Positions 8,444 to 17,202 are shown, counted from the first letter of the stretch. The stretch is DNA of 53,807 nt from CBFGTV01 sp965652145 (GCA_965652145.1 CBFGTV010000016.1:1-53807); one strand, 5' to 3'. Numbers and translations are program-made. The notes: a model not told the origin generated them from the letters alone.

Positions 8444-9499
8444 TTAAAGGGTAGAAACAATACTATCGTTAAGCTGCTTGGTTAAATCAATTTTTCGCTG
8501 TGGACTGTAGCTTTTTTTGGGAAAGCTCTCTTTTATTTCAACCACCGGCCTGGTAGGCCAGCCGGCATTATCTGCCACCACCACACAGGCTTTTCCAGAC
8601 TTTAGCCTGACATGGGTGCCTACCGGGTAAATATTCACCTGCTTTAATAATACCTTGATCAAATCATAATCAAATTGATGATTTCCCATTGAAATTAAAT
8701 ATTCTATGGCATAATGGGGAGTTATCTTATGCTTATAAACACGATTAGAGGTTAAGGCATCGTAAACATCACAAATGGCTACAATACGGGAGTACAGATG
8801 AATTTCCTTTCCCTTCAGGCCATTGGGATACCCGCTTCCGTCAAAGCGTTCATGATGATCTCTGATTACACCACAGGCCGCCTCTGAAAATCCTTCTAAC
8901 TGCTTGACCAGATTATATCCGTTTAGAGGATGCTGCTTAATGATTTCAAACTCATGGGGTTCAAGCTCAGCAGGCTTGTTTAAAACCGCCTGATTGATGG
9001 TGATTTTTCCAATATCGTGAAGAATCGCCCCAATCCCTAATTCCAACAGTTCTTCTTTATTAAGCTCCAGCATCAATCCCATCATTAATGAAAATACGCA
9101 GACATTAACACTGTGACCAAAGGTATATTCATCGATGGCCCGGATATCGGTTAAATAAATACGGGTGCTTTGATTTAACAATAAATCCTCTATTAGCTGA
9201 CCGATGATATCCCTTAGCTTCTCTACTGATTTTTGCTTGGCTATATGGAATGTCTTCATAGACTCATTGGCCAGGATCAGTACCTCTTTTCTAGTGTCTT
9301 CAAGAAAGATATCGATATGCTGCTTCATTGAACCCTCCCAGGCCACATAGACATCAAAATAGCCTAAGGCCTTTAATTTATTGATATAACTTTCCTTTAA
9401 TGAAACTCCCTGATCAATTAACAATTTACCATCACAAGTGTAAATCGGTTTGCCTAAACACATGCCTGGTTTAACAGAAGATAATTTTACTTTTAGCAC
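8444..9499 (-). CDS. HD-GYP domain cyclic-di-GMP phosphodiesterase
   Basis: A 351-residue protein with an N-terminal beta-rich segment (about 1-60, DUF3391-like), a helical linker and an HD-GYP domain (about 125-275). HDIGK is at 161-165 and HHERFDGSGYP at 215-225. These include the metal-binding His/Asp and the family's GYP signature, so it should hydrolyse cyclic-di-GMP. There is no receiver or membrane domain, so it is probably cytosolic. The start is GTG with AGGAGG 6 nt upstream. It is a single-gene unit with its own promoter and terminator. A PilZ receptor gene at 40961-41590 shows that c-di-GMP has at least one target in this genome. Confidence 0.92.
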   Translation of the reverse strand: MLKVKLSSVKPGMCLGKPIYTCDGKLLIDQGVSLKESYINKLKALGYFDVYVAWEGSMKQHIDIFLEDTRKEVLILANESMKTFHIAKQKSVEKLRDIIGQLIEDLLLNQSTRIYLTDIRAIDEYTFGHSVNVCVFSLMMGLMLELNKEELLELGIGAILHDIGKITINQAVLNKPAELEPHEFEIIKQHPLNGYNLVKQLEGFSEAACGVIRDHHERFDGSGYPNGLKGKEIHLYSRIVAICDVYDALTSNRVYKHKITPHYAIEYLISMGNHQFDYDLIKVLLKQVNIYPVGTHVRLKSGKACVVVADNAGWPTRPVVEIKESFPKKSYSPQRKIDLTKQLNDSIVSTL

Positions 9500-9567
9500 C
9501 TTAACCCTCCTCTGCTGTTTTCACAACCACTTTGGAGATACTGTTCAGGAAAATTGTATACAATGAA

Positions 9568-9597
9568 AGATAACATATGGAATATTTCCATGTTCAA
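9568..9597 (-). promoter_or_regulatory. Putative promoter of the HD-GYP gene with a dyad in the spacer
   Basis: On the minus strand TTGAAC (9597-9592) and TTATCT (9573-9568) are 18 bp apart. A perfect inverted repeat ATGGAA-TAT-TTCCAT fills 9577-9591, which is where a repressor could block polymerase. The rest of the 9500-9767 spacer is AT-rich and shows no gene. Confidence 0.35.
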
Positions 9598-9767
9598 TAA
9601 TAGTTATTTCCACAATTTTTTTTAAATTCCTTTATTTTCACCAACAAAATCAAACTAAGTATTAAATATAGTACTCAATACTCACGGTTTACTAAATAAA
9701 AATAGGACATTCTTCGACGTCATATAAGTCAGGCTATGTTAAATTTCGATAAATAATTTTTAATACA

Positions 9768-9798
9768 TAAAAACCCCACAGATTTATGCTCTGTGGGG
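9768..9798 (-). terminator. Terminator of whiA
   Basis: CCCCACAGA and TCTGTGGGG form a 9-bp perfect stem with a 7-nt loop, followed by TTTTTATG on the minus strand. It begins 5 nt after the whiA stop. Confidence 0.9.
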
Positions 9799-9802
9799 GA
9801 TG

Positions 9803-10768
9803 TTAATAGGTACGCTCATTATTTTTTATTATCAGTCGTTGGGCAAATTCTTCAATCTTCCGCAGTCGGTGATTCACTCCTGATTTACCGATAGGCGTAC
9901 TTAGCATTTGCCCCAGCTCTTTTAGGCTGGCCTCCTGGTGGGCCAATCGGACCTCTGCAATTTCCCTGAGGTTATCAGGCAGCTTATCTAATCCCACGGT
10001 TTCCTTTATGATTTCAATGTTTTCAATTTGTCTTACGGAAGCATTGACAGTTTTACTAAGGTTGGCGGTTTCGCAATTAACGATTCGGTTTATATCATTC
10101 CTCATTTGCTTCATAATTCTGATATTTTCCAAATCCAACAGAGCTGCATGGGCACCAACAATATTTAAGAGATCCACCACCTGGTCTCCTTCCTTTAAAT
10201 ACACCACATAGCTGCCCTTTCTTTGTATGATTTTAGCATTTAATGAAAAACTGTTAATTATCTCCTGAACTGCCTCACTATGCTCAAGGCTGTTGCTGAC
10301 AAATTCGAGATGATAGGTTTTTTCAGGGTCGCTAACAGAGCCGCCGCCTAGAAAAGCCCCCCTTAAATAGGCCCGCTTACAGCACTGTTTTTGAATCATG
10401 TGATCTGGTATTTCATAGGTGATATCAAAGGAATCTGCTTCTCTTTTTAAAATTCCCACCTGCTGAAGAATTCGATCGCTCCCCATTTGATGGGTAATAA
10501 CACTCAGGTAATGATTGTTTTTCTTTAGCCTCGGATTTCTTCGTACCATCACCTCGGTATGGATACCAAATAAATCCTTAATCAGCTTAAATATTTTTCT
10601 GGCAATGGCCGGATTCTCTGTGGTAATATTTAAATTTAAACGATTTGATCCTGCCAGCTGAAGGGTACCGCTCATTCTGATTAAAGCAGCCAGCTCTGCC
10701 AATTGACAGCAGCTATCCTCAGAATTAATTCTTGCCAGCTCGCCCTTTGTGGTAGAAGAAAATGACAT
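9803..10768 (-). CDS. whiA: DNA-binding protein WhiA
   Basis: A 321-residue WhiA protein. The N-terminal two-thirds resembles the catalytically dead LAGLIDADG homing-endonuclease fold (AYLRGAFLGGGSVSDPEKTYHLEF lies at the second core motif), and the C-terminal DUF199 helix-turn-helix ends with LGQMLSTPIGKSGVNHRLRKI. In Bacillus it affects cell division and chromosome segregation; in Streptomyces it controls sporulation genes. The gene normally sits directly after yvcK. Here about 3.2 kb separates it from yvcK and it has its own terminator. No internal promoter was identified with confidence. Confidence 0.95.
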   Translation of the reverse strand: MSFSSTTKGELARINSEDSCCQLAELAALIRMSGTLQLAGSNRLNLNITTENPAIARKIFKLIKDLFGIHTEVMVRRNPRLKKNNHYLSVITHQMGSDRILQQVGILKREADSFDITYEIPDHMIQKQCCKRAYLRGAFLGGGSVSDPEKTYHLEFVSNSLEHSEAVQEIINSFSLNAKIIQRKGSYVVYLKEGDQVVDLLNIVGAHAALLDLENIRIMKQMRNDINRIVNCETANLSKTVNASVRQIENIEIIKETVGLDKLPDNLREIAEVRLAHQEASLKELGQMLSTPIGKSGVNHRLRKIEEFAQRLIIKNNERTY

Positions 10769-10936
10769 AATTCATCACAACCTTTAAGTTTTTTAAAATT
10801 CTGTACTTTGTCTTTAGCATAGTTAACTTTAGAGAAATTATAGGTAATTAAAAGAATGTTTTCTTATTATATTTTTATCTTTATTACACAAAATATGATT
10901 GCGGTAAAATAATCTATGTTGATGGAGGTGTTATTG

Positions 10937-11098
10937 ATGTCTGAACATGATAAAATGGAAGTCATGTGTCACGTGAACAACTGTAGATTCAATGATAGGG
11001 ATTATTGCTTCGCACCTAAAATTGAGGTGAACCCTAAGAACGGTCACGGTGCCAGTACCTCCGACGAAGCCCTATGTTCTACCTTTAAACCTGAATAA
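10937..11098 (+). CDS. DUF1540 small cysteine-rich protein
   Basis: A 53-residue protein with the cysteine pattern C-x3-NNC-x6-YC and a final CSTF motif. This matches DUF1540, a small probably metal-binding family common in spore-forming Firmicutes and of unknown function. The start at 10937 has GGAGG 8 nt upstream; an in-frame ATG at 10916 lies before the ribosome site. It runs divergently from whiA and convergently with the Nudix gene. A TAAAAT -10-like box lies about 30 nt upstream. Confidence 0.82.
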   Translation: MSEHDKMEVMCHVNNCRFNDRDYCFAPKIEVNPKNGHGASTSDEALCSTFKPE

Positions 11099-11107
11099 TA
11101 GTTTTTC

Positions 11108-11133
11108 TAAGACCTCACTTTTGTGAGGTCTTA
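11108..11133. terminator. Shared hairpin between convergent genes
   Basis: TAAGACCTCAC and its complement form an 11-bp stem with a TTTT loop. It follows the DUF1540 gene and covers the Nudix stop codon. The downstream U-tract is weak in both directions, so termination efficiency is uncertain. Confidence 0.6.
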
Positions 11134-11537
11134 AAATAATCTTCAATGGCCTTTTCAATGATTTCCTTTTCATCCTGATATTTAGCCAGTTCAACGGCCC
11201 GGTTAACATGAATAAATTTGGCATCAATAAATCCCTCTTCCTTTAGGGGAATACACTCGAAATTTTTGGAATGCATTAAAAACCAATGGACTGTTTTATT
11301 AATTTTATCATGATCTTCCCAGCTATTTTTATAAGTATAATGTATTTTATCTAAGTATTTGATAACCTCAACCTTTACACCGGCTTCCTCTAAAACCTCC
11401 CGTACTGCAGCCTGTTCAAAGGCCTCGTCATTTTCAACCTTTCCCTTTGGAAGCACCCAATCTCCATTATACTTTTTTAACATTAAAATGGCATTACCAA
11501 ATATCACGACTCCACCCGCGCTAATTTCTTCTCTCAC
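11115..11537 (-). CDS. Nudix hydrolase
   Basis: A protein of about 140 residues with an intact Nudix box (GKVENDEAFEQAAVREVLEEAG; the GX5EX7REXXEEXGX core is complete), after GGVVIFGNAILMLKK and WVLPKGK. Such enzymes hydrolyse nucleoside diphosphates linked to another group; the substrate cannot be read from the sequence. I prefer the GTG at 11537, 8 nt after GGAG. The GTG at 11546 overlaps the ribosome site. It lies in the segment that separates yvcK from whiA. Confidence 0.88.
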   Translation of the reverse strand: MREEISAGGVVIFGNAILMLKKYNGDWVLPKGKVENDEAFEQAAVREVLEEAGVKVEVIKYLDKIHYTYKNSWEDHDKINKTVHWFLMHSKNFECIPLKEEGFIDAKFIHVNRAVELAKYQDEKEIIEKAIEDYFKTSQK

Positions 11538-11546
11538 ACCTTCCAC

Positions 11547-12334
11547 TCCTTTGCCATTTCTATCCTTCTTTTATTATATCAATCGCTCTAGTGCTTCGTT
11601 ATTTATTTTTTCATTTATTCAAGCTGAAATATTCTTTTAATATTAAATTACCATAATCACCCTTTGATTTCAATTGTTAATGAAACCCCATACAAGGCCT
11701 TAAAACGCTTTAAAACCCCTGTTTCTTGCGGCTTAAAGACTCAGCACCAGCATAAATTTAATAAATGCTGTCGTGGCTGTTCTTTTATACCTTGAAATCA
11801 GGGGTTGTATCGTAAAAGGGAATTTTGCACCGTGTTTGATAGTGTAAGCACAAAATATTGGTATCCAATGATGCCATGCTTATTTCCAGATTGAAAAAAC
11901 TCCGGCTCCCTGCATAGGGCTCATCATCCATCTTTAACCCGACCTATTGCCAATCTTATGGCTCCGGTTTCGATATCGGTTAGCAAGTCAATTTAAACGT
12001 CCTCTGTGTAAGGGCAAATTGGTTGTAACCTACCGCCTTAATTATATTCTTCCCTTTCCTCTCTGAAAATCAGCTTAAGGTGTTCTAGCATTTCTTTTAT
12101 AGGGCTCTTCCTTTCTACCGTATATTCTGTGCACCTCCTGTCAATTTCAGTATTTTAAAAAATTTAACTATTTAAATGTACTTTCCAGTAAGAATTATTA
12201 CATGAAATTATAAGTCCTTCATCTATATAACGCAATTTTGAATTTTTTATTTGTTTCAAAATAATCCCTGAATAATAATTTTAAAAGATGGATAGTGGGT
12301 GACTGAAATCATTACAATTTTTCTAATAGGTATA
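11547..12334. other. Gene-poor spacer with a nested inverted repeat and decayed coding traces
   Basis: No intact recognisable gene. A nested dyad spans 11714-11806: outer arms AACCCCTG and CAGGGGTT, inner hairpin CAGCAT and ATGCTG around an 11-nt AT loop. On the minus strand a 48-codon open frame (11785-11931) and a start-less frame of roughly 35 codons ending at 12038 could be remnants. Neither resembles a family I know. Confidence 0.4.
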
Positions 12335-12374
12335 TTAAAAAGGAGTAATGGTGCTAGCTCCACCAAAACTCCTT
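12335..12374 (-). terminator. Terminator of the duplicated-domain secreted protein gene
   Basis: AAGGAGT and ACTCCTT enclose an inner TGGTG/CACCA stem, and the minus strand continues with TTTTTAAT. It lies 25 nt after the stop at 12399. Confidence 0.75.
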
Positions 12375-12398
12375 CATTAATTTCCCTAACTTATAAAC

Positions 12399-13562
12399 TT
12401 ATTTTTTATTGTTTAAAAAAGATTCTAGGCTCATTATATCTCCTCGCGCAGTTTTGGTCTCTACAATCTTCCAACCTTCTTCCTCTCTATTTTCAATAAA
12501 ATGACTAATAGTTGTTCCATCTGATTTTTGCACCAATATTAATCCTTCTGTATCACTTTTAAAAAAATAATATGGTTTTCTATCACCTTTTTCAATAGAA
12601 AGATCTTTGTGCAATTGGAGTAATGTTAACTTATCTTTTATTTCTTCCTCTGAATTAAAAATATCTCGTACTTTATAGTCTTCTAATGAAATATTTAAAG
12701 AAGTAGCTATTTGATTATTGACAACTTCCCTAAATTCTTCTAATTGCACATTCATATTTTCCTCTGATTTTAACTCCACATTATCAACACGTTCTAAGTA
12801 CTCATCATATTTTATTACTACACCCTGTTTTTTATCCTCAGATACAACTGTCCATCCCTCAGATTTATCTAGCTCTAAATAATACACTACATTCACACCA
12901 TCATTTTTCTGTAATAGCACAACGCCCTTACCTTCTTCATTAGTATAAATAGAAGGCTTTCTATCTCCAATTTCTAAAGGTATATCAAAGAAGATACTCA
13001 ATAGCTGAAACTCACTTTTTGTTTTCTCATCTTTAGATATGTCAAATTTCGTATAGTCTTGTAATGATATATCAAAGCTTTCGGCAATATGTTTATCCAT
13101 ATCCAAAGCAAATAAGTCAAGACTTTTTCTTCGATCCTCTATTTCTTTTGTCGTAGCTATTTTTGAAGGATTATAGTAGTAAGAAGCACTGTCATCATCA
13201 TAATATGTTACATCTGGATTTGTTCTAGTTACATAGGTTCCGAAAGCAATTACTTCATAATACTGAGGAATAAGTGAAGCGCCGTAAGTAACTGACTTAC
13301 TACTAACTCCACCTGTGTTAGATGAACCTAAGTTTGCCATTAAATAATCATCTCTGTAAAACTCTCCAGTTGCTTGGATGTTCTTAATCAAAGATGCACT
13401 TACCCCACTGTTTATCGTGCTTTTCATTTCTATAAAACTTGAAGTTAAATTAATAGAGGCAACAGTTATTCCATTTATTTGTTCATCTAATGCACTAGCA
13501 ACCATTGTGAATGTTAAGAGTAAGATTAAAACTACTGAAACCGAAACAAACTTTCTTTTCAT
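12399..13562 (-). CDS. Secreted protein of unknown function with a two-fold internal repeat
   Basis: A 387-residue protein with a clear Sec signal peptide (KRK, then a hydrophobic core, likely cut after VASA near residue 24). I do not recognise a family. The C-terminal two-thirds contains a tandem duplication: about 156-247 and about 279-374 align, sharing DISLQDY/NISLEDY, IGDRKP/KGDRKP, VLLQKNDG/ILVQKSDG and EGWTVV/EGWKIV. Residues 50-130 are rich in Tyr, Asp and Ser, and the mature protein is acidic, which suits an extracellular or wall location. It has its own ribosome site and terminator, is AT-richer than its neighbours, and interrupts the normally tight yvcK-whiA order. This suggests a later insertion. 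Confidence 0.8.
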   Translation of the reverse strand: MKRKFVSVSVVLILLLTFTMVASALDEQINGITVASINLTSSFIEMKSTINSGVSASLIKNIQATGEFYRDDYLMANLGSSNTGGVSSKSVTYGASLIPQYYEVIAFGTYVTRTNPDVTYYDDDSASYYYNPSKIATTKEIEDRRKSLDLFALDMDKHIAESFDISLQDYTKFDISKDEKTKSEFQLLSIFFDIPLEIGDRKPSIYTNEEGKGVVLLQKNDGVNVVYYLELDKSEGWTVVSEDKKQGVVIKYDEYLERVDNVELKSEENMNVQLEEFREVVNNQIATSLNISLEDYKVRDIFNSEEEIKDKLTLLQLHKDLSIEKGDRKPYYFFKSDTEGLILVQKSDGTTISHFIENREEEGWKIVETKTARGDIMSLESFLNNKK

Positions 13563-13972
13563 AACGTGAACTCTCCTTTCATTCCTAAGTTTCTAATTAA
13601 TTTTTTTTAATATGTTATAGGCCTCCATTCCCCCTCCTTTTCCTTGAATTATTAAATAGCATATAATTGTAGTACTATTTAACAAGTTTATTATATCATT
13701 GTCCATTGTCTGTATTTGTTGAAACAAGAAACTATTACGCTACAATTACATTACACTTTGGTTACAAACTTAAAGCACTATTCACCAATTATTTCTTTGA
13801 AATAAATAAAACCTTTGCTCATTCCCTGAGGACATTCTCATAGAGTAAAGCGGAAGAATGAGGAATATCGACCATGTACTCCGATTAACACAAACAAAGC
13901 TATATGAAAACGTAACCAGAGATAACATAAAATTTAATTGCTATTTAATACTATTTTAAAGGAGAATTTGCA
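13563..13972. other. AT-rich spacer upstream of the secreted protein gene
   Basis: About 410 bp between the yvcK terminator and the secreted protein gene. It presumably holds the promoter of 12399-13562. I see no open frame, RNA gene or repeat that I can support. Confidence 0.4.
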
Positions 13973-14011
13973 CATAAAAATAAAGTAAAGACTTAATCCT
14001 CACTTTATTTT
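13973..14011 (-). terminator. Terminator of the murB-rapZ-yvcK unit
   Basis: AAAATAAAGT and ACTTTATTTT form a 10-bp stem with a 15-nt loop overlapping the yvcK stop, and the minus strand ends in TTTATTTTTATG. It implies that whiA is not simply read through from yvcK. Confidence 0.65.
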
Positions 14012-15333
14012 AACTTTTCTCCCATAAGCTGTAATAAATTCAATAAACCACTCTTTTCCGGGGTAAGCCGATGCTGCTCCACCAAATCGATGATCAGCTT
14101 GGAAAGCCGATTGGCATCATGTCGGACATAATCTTTTTTGATGTCCACCAGATTTTCCTCCACTACGTTAATTTTTCTTTCCCTGAGGTCCCTGATTTCA
14201 TCCTTCTCGGTTAAAATCAAATGGGCTCCCTCTAAATCGTATTTATTTTTAATTTCTTGGGGAATTCTACCCTGATTAATGACAATATGGTCTATGGTTA
14301 GCTGGGGGCAATGGGCCAACAGTGCATCAACGTGGTCACTCACTGTATAGCCGTCTGTTTCACCGGGCTGGGTCATCATATTGGGAATATAAACCTTCAT
14401 GGCTGTGGTCTCCACCAGGCTTTTCCGGATATCCTCAATTAATATGTTGGGAATAATACTGGTATAAAGGCTCCCGGGTCCCAAAATGACCACATCGGCA
14501 TTTTCAATGGCCTCTAGGGCTTCCTGGAGGGCCCTGGGCTGCTGGGGCTTGATGAACACCTTTTCTATAGGGCTGTCTTCCTCCAGGCTTTTAACTGGTA
14601 TTTGGGATTCTCCCTTAACAATCATACCGTTTTTTAACCGGGCATACAGGGTAACATCATCCAGGGTGACCGGCAAGACACTTCCCGTTACAGCCAAAAC
14701 CTCACTGATCTTTTTAATGGCGTCTTCAAAATTGCTGCTGATGCCGTTCATTGAGGCAATTAGTAAATTACCAAAGCTTTGGCCCTTTAGGGTTCCCTCT
14801 TCAAAACGATATTGCAGCAGCTTTTCCATGGTGGGCTCCATTTCAGCCAAGGCCAAAATACAGTTCCTTATGTCTCCCGGAGGCAGCATTCCTAAATCTT
14901 CCCTAAGCTTGCCAGAGCCTCCGCCATCATCGGCCACCGTAACAATGGCCGTAATGTTGCTGGTAACCAGCTTTAAGCCCCGTAGTAGTACCGAAAGGCC
15001 GGTTCCTCCGCCAATTACCACAATTTTTGGCCCCCTGATTAAGATTCTCTTGTCATAAAATAGCTTATTGATTTTATTCCGATCTAATCTTCCCTGCATC
15101 ACGTTTTGGTCATGACAAACCTTGAGCAGGGAGCTAATTCCGCTTTTTAAGGCAAAGACAATTAGGCCAAGGCCCAAAATACCCAGCAGTACCTTAACGA
15201 TGGATGGAAATATTGAAAACGCAAGATGTAATGGATAAGAAAGGGCGATGGCCACAAGAAGCATACCTAAAAGCCCTATCAAAAACCAGCGCTTTATTTG
15301 TAAACCGGGTTTAAGCCAATCGGATATTTTCAT
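14005..15333 (-). CDS. yvcK: YvcK family gluconeogenesis/cell-morphology factor
   Basis: A 442-residue protein with two N-terminal membrane helices (about 17-65) ahead of a CofD-like Rossmann domain starting at KIVVIGGGTGLSVLLRGLK. The DDGGGSGKLREDLG loop and the PGDIRNC segment are typical of YvcK, which binds UDP-sugars and is needed for growth on gluconeogenic carbon sources and for normal cell shape. B. subtilis YvcK lacks the membrane segment; membrane-anchored forms are common in clostridia. It starts 2 nt after the rapZ stop and is translationally close-coupled. It is the last gene of the murB-rapZ-yvcK unit, since a terminator follows. Confidence 0.95.
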   Translation of the reverse strand: MKISDWLKPGLQIKRWFLIGLLGMLLVAIALSYPLHLAFSIFPSIVKVLLGILGLGLIVFALKSGISSLLKVCHDQNVMQGRLDRNKINKLFYDKRILIRGPKIVVIGGGTGLSVLLRGLKLVTSNITAIVTVADDGGGSGKLREDLGMLPPGDIRNCILALAEMEPTMEKLLQYRFEEGTLKGQSFGNLLIASMNGISSNFEDAIKKISEVLAVTGSVLPVTLDDVTLYARLKNGMIVKGESQIPVKSLEEDSPIEKVFIKPQQPRALQEALEAIENADVVILGPGSLYTSIIPNILIEDIRKSLVETTAMKVYIPNMMTQPGETDGYTVSDHVDALLAHCPQLTIDHIVINQGRIPQEIKNKYDLEGAHLILTEKDEIRDLRERKINVVEENLVDIKKDYVRHDANRLSKLIIDLVEQHRLTPEKSGLLNLLQLMGEKLK

Positions 15334-15335
15334 AG

Positions 15336-16208
15336 CTACTCCCTTTTCCTTTCCTTAAGGGCTGTGTCCCGATGATTCATGATGACCCGGTAGCCCTTCT
15401 CCTTTAATTGTTCATTAAGGACATTGGCAATGGTCACTGAACGGTGTCTGCCGCCGGTACAGCCAATGGCTATGACAAGCTGATTCTTCCCCTCTTTGAT
15501 ATAATGGGGAATTAAAAAATCTACCATGTCAAAGAGTTTTTGTGAAAAGGCTACGCTGACGGGGGAATTCATCACATACTCCCGTATTACCTGATCGTTG
15601 CCTGTGAAATCCCTTATTTCCTCTATATAATAGGGATTGGGAAGAAATCGAACATCAAAAACCAGGTCGGCATCCAGGGGAATACCGTGCTTAAAGCCAA
15701 AGGAAAGGATTGTAATAATCAAGTTATTGCTTTCGTTTCCCTCAAGATAGATATTCTTCAGTTCTTCCCTGAGCTGAGCCGGAATCAGCTTGGTGGTGTT
15801 GACAATATGGGTGGCCTTCTTTTTTAGCTCCTTCAGCTTTTCCCGTTCAAGCTGAATCCCTTCGAGAATAGAACCTGAGGCAGCCAAGGGATGGTTCCGC
15901 CTGGTTTCCTTGAAACGCTTAACCAGTACCTCGTCCTTGGCCTCTAAAAACAATATTTCATAGGGATAACCCAATTCCTCCAGCTCCTCTAGGCTAGCAA
16001 ATAAATCGTCAAAGAACATACCCCCACGAATATCGGTTACCAGGGCAATTTTATCAATTTTCCCCTTTGTCTGCTGGCAAAGGTCTACAAATTTATGAAT
16101 TAAACCCGGAGGAAGATTGTCAACGCAAAAGTAGCCAAAGTCCTCCATATATTTTACTGCCTGACTTTTTCCTGCCCCCGAGAGGCCGGTAATAATAACA
16201 AATCTCAT
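15336..16208 (-). CDS. rapZ: RNase adapter protein RapZ
   Basis: A 290-residue nucleotide-binding protein with Walker A GLSGAGKS at about 8-15 followed by the typical YMEDFGYFCVDNLPP stretch. A C-terminal IAIGCTGGRHRSV motif binds the regulatory ligand. RapZ (YvcJ) guides RNase E-type decay of GlmZ in enterobacteria; in Firmicutes it binds ATP/GTP and its role is less clear. It sits in the conserved murB-rapZ-yvcK order with GGAG 8 nt before the ATG. It is close to yvcK and 29 nt after murB. Confidence 0.95.
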   Translation of the reverse strand: MRFVIITGLSGAGKSQAVKYMEDFGYFCVDNLPPGLIHKFVDLCQQTKGKIDKIALVTDIRGGMFFDDLFASLEELEELGYPYEILFLEAKDEVLVKRFKETRRNHPLAASGSILEGIQLEREKLKELKKKATHIVNTTKLIPAQLREELKNIYLEGNESNNLIITILSFGFKHGIPLDADLVFDVRFLPNPYYIEEIRDFTGNDQVIREYVMNSPVSVAFSQKLFDMVDFLIPHYIKEGKNQLVIAIGCTGGRHRSVTIANVLNEQLKEKGYRVIMNHRDTALKERKRE

Positions 16209-16237
16209 ATTAAAAGCTCCTTTTTATCCTGCTGTAT

Positions 16238-17152
16238 TCACGCCTCACCAATAATTTTCACTTCCGTCTCCAGGGTCACATCAAAGCGAGATTTCACCTC
16301 TTTTTGAATCAATTCAATTAGTGCTAAGACATCGGCTGCAGTGGCATTTCCCACATTCACGATGAATCCACTATGGAGGGTTGAAACCTGGGCCCCTCCG
16401 ATTTGTGTTCCCTTTAGACCACAATCCTCCACAAGCTTTCCTGCAAAGTAGCCCGGAGGCCGCTTAAAGACGCTGCCTGCACTGGGCAGATGAAGGGGCT
16501 GCTTTGTGGTTCGCTGTATTGTCAATTGATCCATCCGTTCTTTAATTTCCTCATAATGCCCTTGATACAGATCCAGCTCTACAGAAAGGGCAATATAATG
16601 ATTTTTTTGAATGATACTGGTTCGATAGCCTAATTCCAATTGATCTTTGGGAAGGTAAAGCAGATTTCCCTCCTGGTCGAGGACACGGCAGCCCTTTACA
16701 ACATCCTTCATTTCACCTCCATAGGCCCCTGCATTCATGGCCACAGCCCCCCCCAGAGTGCCCGGTATGCCACTGGCAAATTCCAATCCTCCCAGGTCTG
16801 CTGCCAGGGCCTTCTTGGCTAATGTGGAAAGCAGTATACCTGCCTGGGCAACAATGGTGGTTCCTTCTATTTTAATTTCTTTATAATTATCGGCAATTTT
16901 AATAACCACCTGTCGAAGCCCCTTATCCTTTACCAAAAGGTTGCTGCCATTTCCCATGACAAAGAAGGGGGCATCATGATCCTTTATTATTTTTAAAATT
17001 TTCACCAGGTCTTCTTCTCCCCGGGGCAGCAATAAAAGATCCGCCGGGCCCCCAATTTTAAAGGAGGTATGCTTCTTCATGGGTTCATCTATCCGAACTG
17101 AATCCTGGGGCATAAATTCTGTAAATAATTCCTGCAATTTATATTTATCCAT
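16238..17152 (-). CDS. murB: UDP-N-acetylenolpyruvoylglucosamine reductase
   Basis: A 304-residue FAD enzyme that reduces the enolpyruvyl group to give UDP-MurNAc for peptidoglycan. The FAD-binding segments (KIGGPADLLLLPR; LGGLEFASGIPGTLGGAVAMNAGAYGGE) and the C-terminal LPSAGSVFKRPPG plus the AGKLVEDCGLKG stretch are those of type II MurB, with the Ser/Glu proton-donor regions present. It is the first gene of the unit and has a good promoter at 17203-17231. The coupling to rapZ and yvcK is the usual Gram-positive arrangement. Confidence 0.97.
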   Translation of the reverse strand: MDKYKLQELFTEFMPQDSVRIDEPMKKHTSFKIGGPADLLLLPRGEEDLVKILKIIKDHDAPFFVMGNGSNLLVKDKGLRQVVIKIADNYKEIKIEGTTIVAQAGILLSTLAKKALAADLGGLEFASGIPGTLGGAVAMNAGAYGGEMKDVVKGCRVLDQEGNLLYLPKDQLELGYRTSIIQKNHYIALSVELDLYQGHYEEIKERMDQLTIQRTTKQPLHLPSAGSVFKRPPGYFAGKLVEDCGLKGTQIGGAQVSTLHSGFIVNVGNATAADVLALIELIQKEVKSRFDVTLETEVKIIGEA

Positions 17153-17202
17153 TTAATTCACTCCTAAGCTATCAATTGAATGGTCTTTAGTATTTTATTT
17201 TC

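Noticed and set aside
9803..10768. Active homing endonuclease
   Set aside because: The LAGLIDADG-like fold is the normal, catalytically inactive part of WhiA.
11785..11931. 48-codon minus-strand frame in the gene-poor spacer
   Set aside because: Has an ATG but no good ribosome site and no recognisable motif; noted only as a possible remnant.
12399..13562. Tandem protein repeats as sign of a CRISPR or DNA repeat array
   Set aside because: The repeats are diverged at DNA level and conserved as protein; there is no spaced direct-repeat array in the window.
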